Assembly: GCA_016789955.1 (NCBI GenBank)
Contig: JAEUPB010000040.1
Location: forward strand, 1 to 32,143
DNA from: Rubrivivax sp.
GTDB lineage: Bacteria > Pseudomonadota > Gammaproteobacteria > Burkholderiales > Burkholderiaceae_C
Direction: 5' to 3'
DNA length: 32,143 nucleotides
The position numbers were made by a program, and so were the translations under genes. Below the pieces are notes generated by a model. It made no database searches. It worked only from the letters and a program-made list of their open reading frames with translations, and was not told where the DNA came from. Positions 23,263-29,414 of the stretch are shown piece after piece; positions within the stretch are counted from its first letter, which is position 1; the number at the start of each line of letters is the position of its first letter.

Positions 23263-24489
23263 CTAGAAGTGATCGAGGGTCGGGAAGCGGTCGTCGCCGA
23301 TGATGCAGTTCCACAGCACGCAGGCAGCGCCGAGGTCGCCGGTCCACAGCGTATGGCGGCCCCGGCGGTGCTCGGCGCGGTGGCGCTCGACCTGCACGAT
23401 CATGTGCATCGCGAGTTGCCGCGCGCGGTCGAGCCAGCGCTCGTCGCCGTTGCGGCGGAACAGCTTGAGCATCGTCATCGCACTGTTGCCGGTGCCGTGG
23501 CACAGCGACGCGCCCTTGGCGAGCGGGCCGGCCACCCACGTCAGCTCGCCGGCCGCCAGCAGCAGCGCGTCCCACTCGGGCGAGCGTGGCGCGCCGGCCA
23601 GGCGGCAGACGATGCCAGGCGCGCCGTGGCAATCCTGCACCGGCGGCAGCTTGCCCTTGGCCTGCGCGCGGGCCAGGTCCTCGGCATCGGTGAACGGGTG
23701 CCAGTTGATCAGCTCGCCATCGCGCAGCGCACAGCGCTCCAGCGTCTGCCGCGCTCGTTCGACGAGCGTCTGCACCGTCACGTCGTCGAGCAGCGCGGCG
23801 CCGCGCAGCGCCGGGTAGACATTGCCGACGAGTCCATGTCCGGCGCCGAGGTAGCGGATGCGGCGGCCGTAGAGGTCCTGCACCCAGGTCCACGTGCCGA
23901 CGTCGGGATCGATCTCCATCGTGTCGAGCAGCACGCGCACGCCGTCCTGCACGAGGCGCATCCAGCGCACCTCGCCGCTGGCCTCGGCCAGGTGGATGGC
24001 GGCCAGCAGCGTGCCGGAGTTGCCCCACAGCGGCTCGCGGCAGGGGTTGTGCAGGTTGCCGCGGATCAGCGCGTGCAGCGCGTCGGCCACGGCCGGCTCG
24101 CGGGTCACGCTCCAGTGCAGCAGCATCGCGCCGCATTCGCCGGCGAGGTAGGACGCCGTGCCGTGCGCTTCGTGGGCCACCGCCGCTCGCGCGCGCGGGG
24201 CCAGCTGCGCCAGCCACGGCCGCGGGTCGAGCATGGGCTCGATGACGCCCTGCGAGGCCAGGTCGCGCAGCGCCCAGAAGACGCCGGTCGCACCGAAGTA
24301 GAGGTCGGCATGGCGCGTCTGCGGCGTGGGCGGGTCGTCCCGCGGGTGCATGGGCCAGTTGCCCCGGGCCGCATCGAACTCGTCACGGGCCGACGCGGCG
24401 ATGCGCGCGATCTCGGCCCGCGCCGCGTCCTCGCTCCAGGGCGCGCCAGCGAGCGGCTCGTGCCGCGCGGGGTCGTACAGCGGTGTCAT
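23263..24489 (-). CDS. LanC-like (lanthionine synthetase C-like) protein
   Basis: A 408-residue protein with seven glycine-rich repeats, as in the alpha/alpha toroid of LanC: DLYFGATG, YLAGECGAM, LWGNSGT, YLGAGHGLVG, DCHGAPG, LCHGTGN and WTGDLGAAC. The zinc ligands are present as Cys at about 287 (CHGAPG) and Cys330-His331 (CHGTGN); the active-site His of GxGHGxxG is at about 218. LanC enzymes add Cys thiols to dehydroamino acids, and stand-alone relatives (the eukaryotic LanCL group) add glutathione to such sites in proteins. No LanB or LanM dehydratase, precursor peptide or exporter is nearby, so this is not a lantibiotic cluster. The function here is unknown. The ribosome site is weak. It is 37 bases after the TPR gene. 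Confidence 0.88.
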   Translation of the reverse strand: MTPLYDPARHEPLAGAPWSEDAARAEIARIAASARDEFDAARGNWPMHPRDDPPTPQTRHADLYFGATGVFWALRDLASQGVIEPMLDPRPWLAQLAPRARAAVAHEAHGTASYLAGECGAMLLHWSVTREPAVADALHALIRGNLHNPCREPLWGNSGTLLAAIHLAEASGEVRWMRLVQDGVRVLLDTMEIDPDVGTWTWVQDLYGRRIRYLGAGHGLVGNVYPALRGAALLDDVTVQTLVERARQTLERCALRDGELINWHPFTDAEDLARAQAKGKLPPVQDCHGAPGIVCRLAGAPRSPEWDALLLAAGELTWVAGPLAKGASLCHGTGNSAMTMLKLFRRNGDERWLDRARQLAMHMIVQVERHRAEHRRGRHTLWTGDLGAACVLWNCIIGDDRFPTLDHF

Positions 24490-24526
24490 GGCAGCGCGCT
24501 AGTGTCCAGTCCCGGCCAGCGGAGGT

Positions 24527-25861
24527 TCAGCGGATGCCGAGCACGCGCTGCACCAGCGCCTGCAGCCGGTCGTCGGTGGCGATCGGGTCGAAGCACGGAT
24601 CGACCGGCAGGCACACCGCGTTCGGGTCGCGCTCGTCGATGGCCCTGGTCAGCAGCGAGATCGCCTCGTCGCGGCGGCCCCGGGCGGCCTCGACCATCGC
24701 CAGCTGGTAGGGCGGCAGGTAGCGGCCCTGGAAGCGTGCGCGCAGCGCCGCCAGCGTCTCGTCGGCATCGGTGTGCCGGCCGGTCGCGGCCTGCACCATC
24801 GCGCAGCCGGCGGCCCCGATGCTCAGGTTCGGATGCTGCTGCGCCACGGCGCGGTAACCCGCCAGCGCGGCCTCGGCATCGCCGCGCAGCCAGTGCACGT
24901 TGGCCGCCAGCGCCAGCCCCAGCACGTTGTCGGGGCTCAGGTCGAGCAGGGCCTCCAGCGTCTCCTGCGCCAGGTCCCATTCGCGGCGGTACAGGTGCAG
25001 CAGGGCCTCGTGGGCGCGCAACCCGAGGTTCAGCGGGTCGAGCCGGCGCGCCACCACCAGCTCGGCTTCGGCCTCGGCGTAGGCGCGGCGCAGCATCAGC
25101 GCGAAGGCGTGCGCGTGCCGCACCTCGGGCGACACCGGCGCGGCCTCGATCGCCCGCTGGAACAGCGCCTCGGCGGTCGGCCAGTCGTAGCGGAAGCGCT
25201 GCTCGAGCTGCGCGCACAGCGCCAGCGCGTCGGCCTGCCCCGGCTGCAGCTTCAGCGCGGCATGCGCCGAGTCCAGCGCGTGGTCGATGCCGGGCAGCGG
25301 CGGCTCGATGTTGGTGTTGACGAGCTTCAGCCACGCGCGCGCGATGCCTACGTGCGCGTCGGCCAGCGTCGGATCGACGGCCACCGCGGCCTGGTAGCGC
25401 GACAGCGCCTTGCGGTGGCCCGTCTCGTGGCCCACTCGCAGGAAGTAGTGGCCGCGCTGAGCCAGCTCCTGCGCCCGGGTGCGCGGGTCGTCGGTGGACA
25501 GCCGCACCGGCACGAAGCGCGGCTGGTAGGCGCCCTTGGGCAGCTCGATGCGCAAGGCCGCGTCGCGCCCGGCGTCGCGGTAGTGCTGCTCCAGCCGCTG
25601 CCGCAGCCGCCGCGCCTCCACGCGCACGATGCTGTCGGCCGCGGGGTCGAAGCGCTGGGCGGGGCGGTTGAACACGTCGATGGCGACCATCGACTCCTTC
25701 AGCGCCGCGGTGTCGCCTTCGAGCGTGCGTTCGACCAGGTGAACGAGCAGCCGCTGGTGCGCCCGCGCGCCGGCGAAGTCGCTGCTGGCCAGCAGCCGCG
25801 CCAGTTCGGCGCGCACCTGGGAGGCGTTGAACCCGCCTGCGTCGGAACCCGATTCGTCCAT
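24527..25861 (-). CDS. TPR-repeat protein with conserved N-terminal region
   Basis: A 444-residue soluble protein. The N-terminal 110 residues hold a conserved region found on many bacterial TPR proteins: HQRLLVHLVERTLEG, LKESMVAIDVFNRP, FDPAADSIVRVEARRLRQRL and IELPKGAYQPRF. Its role is not established; it lies where other proteins of this type carry a DNA-binding domain. From about residue 125 onward there are tetratricopeptide-like helices (for example ALSRYQAAVAVDPTLADAHVGIARAW and AEALFQRAIEAAP, quoted in part). There is no signal peptide or membrane segment. It is the first of a same-strand group with the LanC-like protein and aminotransferase and may be a regulator or scaffold for them. 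No ribosome site is evident, so the start is uncertain. Confidence 0.82.
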   Translation of the reverse strand: MDESGSDAGGFNASQVRAELARLLASSDFAGARAHQRLLVHLVERTLEGDTAALKESMVAIDVFNRPAQRFDPAADSIVRVEARRLRQRLEQHYRDAGRDAALRIELPKGAYQPRFVPVRLSTDDPRTRAQELAQRGHYFLRVGHETGHRKALSRYQAAVAVDPTLADAHVGIARAWLKLVNTNIEPPLPGIDHALDSAHAALKLQPGQADALALCAQLEQRFRYDWPTAEALFQRAIEAAPVSPEVRHAHAFALMLRRAYAEAEAELVVARRLDPLNLGLRAHEALLHLYRREWDLAQETLEALLDLSPDNVLGLALAANVHWLRGDAEAALAGYRAVAQQHPNLSIGAAGCAMVQAATGRHTDADETLAALRARFQGRYLPPYQLAMVEAARGRRDEAISLLTRAIDERDPNAVCLPVDPCFDPIATDDRLQALVQRVLGIR

Positions 25862-25907
25862 CGAGCGCCGAGTGTGCCCTATGCCTGCACGCCGGCGGTC
25901 GGTCGCC

Positions 25908-25928
25908 TGCCCGCCGCCGCGGCGGGCA
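25908..25928 (-). terminator. 8-bp stem-loop after scoB
   Basis: TGCCCGCC-GCCGC-GGCGGGCA is a perfect 8-bp stem beginning 7 bases after the scoB stop. There is no T-run, as is common in GC-rich genomes. It separates the scoAB unit from the TPR gene start 47 bases further on. Confidence 0.55.
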
Positions 25929-25934
25929 CCGTGA

Positions 25935-26573
25935 TCAGTGCAGCGGCACGCCGGTCTTGCCCTGCAGTTCCTCGCGGGTGACGCCGGGCGCCATCTCCAC
26001 GACCTTCAGGCCCTGCGGCGTCACGTCCAGCACGGCCAGGTCGGTGATGATGCGGTCGACCACGCCCACGCCGGTCAGCGGCAGCGTGCACTGCGGCAGG
26101 ATCTTCAGGTCGGTGGAGCCGTCCTTCTTCTTGGCCACGTGCTCCATCACGACGATGACGCGCGGCACGCCGGCCACGAGGTCCATCGCGCCGCCCATGC
26201 CCTTGACCATCTTGCCCGGGATCATCCAGTTGGCGAGGTCGCCCTTCTCGCTGACCTGCATGGCGCCGAGGATCGACAGGTTGATCTTGCCGCCGCGGAT
26301 CATCGCGAAGCTGTCGTGGCTGCCGAAGATGCTCGATCCGGCGATGGTGGTGACGGTCTGCTTGCCGGCGTTGATGAGGTCGGCGTCGACCTCGTCGTCG
26401 TGCGGGAAGGGGCCGATGCCCAGCATGCCGTTCTCGCTCTGCAGCCACACCTCGATCGTGTCGGGCACGTGGTTGGCCACCAGCGTCGGGATGCCGATGC
26501 CGAGGTTGACGTAGTAGCCGTCCCTCAGTTCGGCGGCGGCCTTGGCGGCCATCTGGTCTTGCGTCCAGCTCAT
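25935..26573 (-). CDS. scoB: 3-oxoacid CoA-transferase subunit B
   Basis: A 212-residue B subunit of a class I CoA-transferase. It starts [19 protein letters not shown] and carries the catalytic Glu in [10 protein letters not shown] (near residue 47), where the acyl-glutamyl-CoA thioester forms. [14 protein letters not shown] and GAMDLVAG are typical of ScoB-type proteins. With subunit A it moves CoA from succinyl-CoA to acetoacetate or another 3-oxoacid. Start at 26573, preceded by CAGGAGCACCCCG. It follows scoA by 38 bases. 3-oxoadipate CoA-transferase (PcaJ) is related, but the length and sequence fit ScoB better. Confidence 0.94.
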   Translation of the reverse strand: MSWTQDQMAAKAAAELRDGYYVNLGIGIPTLVANHVPDTIEVWLQSENGMLGIGPFPHDDEVDADLINAGKQTVTTIAGSSIFGSHDSFAMIRGGKINLSILGAMQVSEKGDLANWMIPGKMVKGMGGAMDLVAGVPRVIVVMEHVAKKKDGSTDLKILPQCTLPLTGVGVVDRIITDLAVLDVTPQGLKVVEMAPGVTREELQGKTGVPLH

Positions 26574-26611
26574 CGGGGTGCTCCTGGAATCGACGGGGTC
26601 AGCAGCGGGAA

Positions 26612-27313
26612 TCAGAGGCGGGGGCGCGTGGTGCGCTTCTCGATGCGCTTCTCGGGCGTGGCGTTGAGCACGAGGCGGTGCACGTAGATGCCCGCCAGGT
26701 GCACCTCGTCGGGGTCCAGCGAGCCGGTCGGCACGATCTGTTCCACCTCCACCACGCTGACCTTGCCGGCCATGATCACCGCCGGGTTGAAGTTGCGCGC
26801 GGTGCGACGGAACACCAGGTTGCCGGTCTCGTCGGCCTTCCACGCCTTGCCCAGCGAGAGATCGGGCACCAGCGCACGCTCCATCACATGCATCTTGCCG
26901 TCGAACTCGCGCTGCTCCTTGCCCTCGGCCACCAGCGTGCCGACGCCGGTGCGCGTGTAGAACGCGGGAATGCCGGCGCCGCCGGCGCGCAGCTTCTCGG
27001 CCAGCGTGCCCTGCGGCGTGAACTCGAGCTCGAGCTCGCCGGCCAGGTACTGCCGCTCGAACTCCTTGTTCTCGCCAACGTAGCTGGAGATCATCTTGCG
27101 GATCTGCCGCGTCTCCAGCAGCTTGCCGAGGCCGAAGCCGTCGACGCCGGCGTTGTTGCTGATCGCGGTCAGGTTCCTCGCGCCGCTGTCGCGCAGCGCG
27201 TCGATCAGCGCCTCGGGGATGCCGCACAGGCCGAAGCCGCCGACGCCGATCAGCAGGCCGTCGCGCACAAGGCCGTCGAGAGCGGCTGCCGCGCTCGGAT
27301 AGATCTTCTTCAT
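26612..27313 (-). CDS. scoA: 3-oxoacid CoA-transferase subunit A
   Basis: A 233-residue A subunit. [18 protein letters not shown] near residue 22 and [21 protein letters not shown] near 77 match the succinyl-CoA:3-ketoacid transferase type rather than Pca[11 protein letters not shown] and the end [13 protein letters not shown] are also typical. GAGGGA precedes the ATG at 27313. It is the first gene of the scoAB pair and is transcribed away from a thioesterase gene; the intergenic region holds the palindrome at 27358-27377. Acetoacetate or other ketoacid use from fatty-acid or branched-chain breakdown is the expected role. Confidence 0.94.
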   Translation of the reverse strand: MKKIYPSAAAALDGLVRDGLLIGVGGFGLCGIPEALIDALRDSGARNLTAISNNAGVDGFGLGKLLETRQIRKMISSYVGENKEFERQYLAGELELEFTPQGTLAEKLRAGGAGIPAFYTRTGVGTLVAEGKEQREFDGKMHVMERALVPDLSLGKAWKADETGNLVFRRTARNFNPAVIMAGKVSVVEVEQIVPTGSLDPDEVHLAGIYVHRLVLNATPEKRIEKRTTRPRL

Positions 27314-27357
27314 GCCGCCGTCCCTCGCTGGGGGAAATCGTCGAAGCGCGCAGCGTA

Positions 27358-27388
27358 CTACGTAATGCATTACGTAGTCGTTACGTAG
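27358..27388. promoter_or_regulatory. 20-bp perfect palindrome plus third half-site between scoA and thioesterase
   Basis: CTACGTAATGCATTACGTAG (27358-27377) is a perfect palindrome. A further direct half-site TTACGTAG sits at 27381-27388, one helical turn after the second half. The element is almost central between the two divergent genes (44 bases to scoA and 41 bases to the thioesterase). A TAGAAT hexamer (27386-27391) is a good -10 for the plus-strand genes, with no -35, which fits an activator-dependent promoter. The PAS-LuxR regulator encoded at 27865 is the nearest candidate to bind. Confidence 0.7.
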
Positions 27389-27418
27389 AATCGCCTAACG
27401 AATTCGGGGAGCAGGCAG

Positions 27419-27868
27419 GTGGAGCAGCAGGCACAGCGGCCTTCGAAGGCCAGCCGGGAGATGCTGGAGCGGCTGACGGGCGAGGTCTTCGCGCCGTGGG
27501 TGCGCGAGCTCGATCTGCGGCTGCTCGACGTGTCGGAAGGCGAGGTGCGCCTGGCGCTGCCGGTGGCGCCGCGCCACGTGCACGGCGGCGGCGTGCTGTG
27601 CGGGCAGACGATGATGGCCGCGGCCGACAGCGCGATGGTGCTGGCGATCGTGGCGCAGCTCGGCGAGTTCAGGCCGATGACCACCGTGCAGCTGCAGACC
27701 AGCTTTCTGCGGCCGATCCCGGCCCCGTCGCCCGGCACCGCGGCCGATGCCACGGTGGTGGCGCGCGTGCTGCGGGCCGGCAAGCAGCTCGTGTTCGGCG
27801 AGATCGAGGTGCTCGACGCCCAAGGCCGCCTGGCCGCGCATGCCACCACCACCTACGCGCTGCTGTGA
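27419..27868 (+). CDS. PaaI-like hotdog-fold thioesterase
   Basis: A 149-residue hotdog protein. The motif HVHGGGVLCGQTMMAAADSAM (near residues 51-71, quoted in part as HGGGVLCGQ and AAADSA) is the PaaI-type helix with a catalytic Asp or Glu position. FRPMTTVQLQTSFLRP forms the central strand. Expected activity is hydrolysis of an acyl- or aryl-CoA thioester. The start is a GTG with GGGGAG 6 bases upstream; it is the first gene after the palindrome and overlaps the following regulator by four bases (GTGA). Pairing with scoAB across the promoter suggests a shared CoA-ester pathway. The substrate is not determined. Confidence 0.88.
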   Translation: MEQQAQRPSKASREMLERLTGEVFAPWVRELDLRLLDVSEGEVRLALPVAPRHVHGGGVLCGQTMMAAADSAMVLAIVAQLGEFRPMTTVQLQTSFLRPIPAPSPGTAADATVVARVLRAGKQLVFGEIEVLDAQGRLAAHATTTYALL

Positions 27869-28440
27869 AGCCGCCGGCTCCCGCAGCGACGGCGGCGCCG
27901 CCCGCGCTCGACTACCGCACCGCGTTCGACCTCGCGCCGATCGGCCTCGTGCTGTCCCGGCGGCGCCTGATGATCGACTGCAACCGCGAGCTGCTGGCGA
28001 TGTTCGGCGCGGCGCGCGACGACATCGTCGGCCGCTCGTTCGAGGCGCTGTACCCGACGCCGGTGGAGTTCGAGCGCACCGGCGCGCGCATCGTCGCCAG
28101 CCTCGACCGCCACGGCCGCTACGCCGACGAGCGGGTGATGCGCCGCATCGACGGCAGCCTGTTCTGGTGCCACGTCTCGGGCCGCACGCTGGACCCGAAC
28201 GACCCGCACGCTGCCGGCATCTGGGCCTTCGAGGACCTGTCGAGCAAGCGCAGCGTGGCGGTGGAGTTCACGCCGCGCGAGCGCGAGATCGCCGCGCTGC
28301 TGGTGGAGGGGCTGACCAGCAAGCTGATCGGCAGGCAACTCGGCGTGAGCCCGCGCACCGTGGACGTGTACCGGGCCCGGCTGATGCGCAAGATGGGGGC
28401 GGCCACCACCGGCGAGCTGGTGGGCAAGCTGATGGCCTGA
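27865..28440 (+). CDS. PAS-domain LuxR-type transcriptional regulator
   Basis: A 191-residue regulator. Residues about 14-120 form a PAS domain (FDLAPIGLVLSRRRLMIDCNRELLAMFG and GRSFEALYPT, cited in parts) with no receiver domain. Residues about 130-190 are a GerE/LuxR helix-turn-helix: FTPREREIAALLVEGLTSKLIG then LGVSPRTVDVYRARLMRKMGA. The ligand of the PAS domain is unknown; there are no obvious haem or flavin ligands. The start is a GTG in a GTGA overlap with the thioesterase stop, so it is translated with it. Such regulators usually bind palindromes near their own operons, and the 20-bp palindrome at 27358 is the best candidate site. Confidence 0.9.
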   Translation: MKPPAPAATAAPPALDYRTAFDLAPIGLVLSRRRLMIDCNRELLAMFGAARDDIVGRSFEALYPTPVEFERTGARIVASLDRHGRYADERVMRRIDGSLFWCHVSGRTLDPNDPHAAGIWAFEDLSSKRSVAVEFTPREREIAALLVEGLTSKLIGRQLGVSPRTVDVYRARLMRKMGAATTGELVGKLMA

Positions 28441-28443
28441 CGG

Positions 28444-28464
28444 CGCCGGCGGGCCGCGCCGGCG
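28444..28464. terminator. bidirectional stem-loop between convergent genes
   Basis: An 8-bp stem CGCCGGCG/CGCCGGCG with a 5-base GGCCG loop lies three bases after the PAS-LuxR stop and three bases before the stop of the convergent coiled-coil gene. It could serve both. No T-run is present. Confidence 0.55.
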
Positions 28465-28467
28465 GGC

Positions 28468-28725
28468 TCACTTCAACCGGGAGCTCAGCGACTTGATCTC
28501 CGCCGCGAGCGCGGAGATCGAATCCTGCAGCGCAGCCACCTTCTTCTCCACGCCATCGATCCGATGATTGATGTCGACGATGAGCCCGTTGTCCTGCGAC
28601 ACCATCTTGCCGAGGCTGTCGATCCCCTTGCCGGTCTCGGCGACCGACTTCTTCACGTCGGCAATCTGCTTGTTGCAGTACCCCTGCAGCGACTGCAGGT
28701 CCTTCATCGTCACGTCCGATGCCAT
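28468..28725 (-). CDS. small coiled-coil protein of unknown function
   Basis: An 85-residue protein starting MASDVTMKDLQSLQGYCNKQ. Most of it is a predicted coiled coil with heptad-like spacing of hydrophobic residues (IADVKKSV, IDSLGKMV, IDGVEKKVAALQDSISALAAEIKSLSSRL, cited in parts). There is one Cys and no signal peptide or membrane segment. I do not recognise a family. The frame stays open for 62 codons upstream, but that part is low-complexity and overlaps the promoter region of coxS; GGAG 11 bases before the ATG at 28725 supports the short form. It is convergent with the PAS-LuxR gene and divergent from coxS. Confidence 0.65.
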   Translation of the reverse strand: MASDVTMKDLQSLQGYCNKQIADVKKSVAETGKGIDSLGKMVSQDNGLIVDINHRIDGVEKKVAALQDSISALAAEIKSLSSRLK

Positions 28726-28826
28726 GGGCTGTTGCTCCGTTGCACCGCCGACCCCGGCGGCATGGACCGCATCCTCGGCCGCAGCCGTTGCGGCGGCGTT
28801 GCGAGCCCCCCCGTCCCGGAGGTCGC

Positions 28827-28852
28827 CCCCTATGCACAGCGGGTCATAGGGG
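28827..28852. promoter_or_regulatory. 8-10-8 inverted repeat upstream of coxS
   Basis: CCCCTATG (28827-28834) and CATAGGGG (28845-28852) are perfect inverted arms separated by 10 bases, centred about 91 bases before the coxS start. The spacing puts the arms on one face of the helix, as expected of a dimeric regulator. It could alternatively act on the coiled-coil gene on the other strand. No matching regulator was identified. Confidence 0.5.
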
Positions 28853-28930
28853 TTCGGATCGACTGTGCGCCGCCCTGGGCCCGCCGAAGAATGGTCGCGT
28901 TCCCACGGCACACACTCTCAGGAGACATTC

Positions 28931-29398
28931 GTGACGATCACGATCGCCCTCACCGTCAACGGCAAGCCCGTGACGGCAACCATCGACCCGCGCACGCTGC
29001 TCGTGCAGTTCCTGCGCGAGCACCTGCAGCTCACCGGCACGCACGTGGGCTGCGACACCGCGCAATGCGGCGCCTGCACCGTGCACCTGAACGGCCGCGC
29101 GGTGAAGGCCTGCTCGATGCTGGTCGCACAGGCCCAGGGCGGCAGCGTCACCACCATCGAGGGCCTGGCGCCCGAAGGCGAGCTGCACCCGATGCAGTCG
29201 GCGTTCCGCGAGTGCCACGGGCTGCAGTGCGGCTTCTGCACGCCGGGCATGGTGATGTCGGCGGTGCAGCTGCTGAAGGACCAGCCGGCCGCCACCGAGC
29301 AGCAGATCCGCGAGGGGCTGGAGGGGAACCTCTGCCGCTGCACGGGCTATCACAACATCGTGCGCGCGATCCAGACCTGCCAGCGCGCCGGCGCCTGA
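28931..29398 (+). CDS. coxS: xanthine dehydrogenase-family 2Fe-2S subunit (CoxS-like)
   Basis: A 155-residue small subunit with both iron-sulfur clusters. The plant-type cluster uses [16 protein letters not shown] and the next Cys in VKAC (residues about 40-65). The second, all-helical domain carries QCGFCTPGM and NLCRCTGY (about 100-140). It passes electrons from the molybdenum centre to the FAD subunit. The start is a GTG with AGGAG 6 bases upstream; an upstream extension lacks a ribosome site. Order is S-L-M, differing from the coxM-S-L order of classical CO dehydrogenase operons. It heads the operon, and the inverted repeat at 28827 lies in its promoter region. Confidence 0.94.
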   Translation: MTITIALTVNGKPVTATIDPRTLLVQFLREHLQLTGTHVGCDTAQCGACTVHLNGRAVKACSMLVAQAQGGSVTTIEGLAPEGELHPMQSAFRECHGLQCGFCTPGMVMSAVQLLKDQPAATEQQIREGLEGNLCRCTGYHNIVRAIQTCQRAGA

Positions 29399-29414
29399 CC
29401 AGGGAGACACCACG

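Noticed and set aside
23263-24489. A lantibiotic biosynthesis cluster
   Set aside because: No dehydratase, exporter, protease or precursor peptide is present, and the gaps are too small for a precursor.
21265-25320. A 1351-codon open frame on the plus strand across four minus-strand genes
   Set aside because: It spans several clear genes on the other strand and their gaps; its composition is that of an antisense shadow.
25935-27313. pcaI/pcaJ, which would complete protocatechuate breakdown
   Set aside because: The [16 protein letters not shown] and EKRIEKRT segments match acetoacetate-type ScoA/ScoB better.
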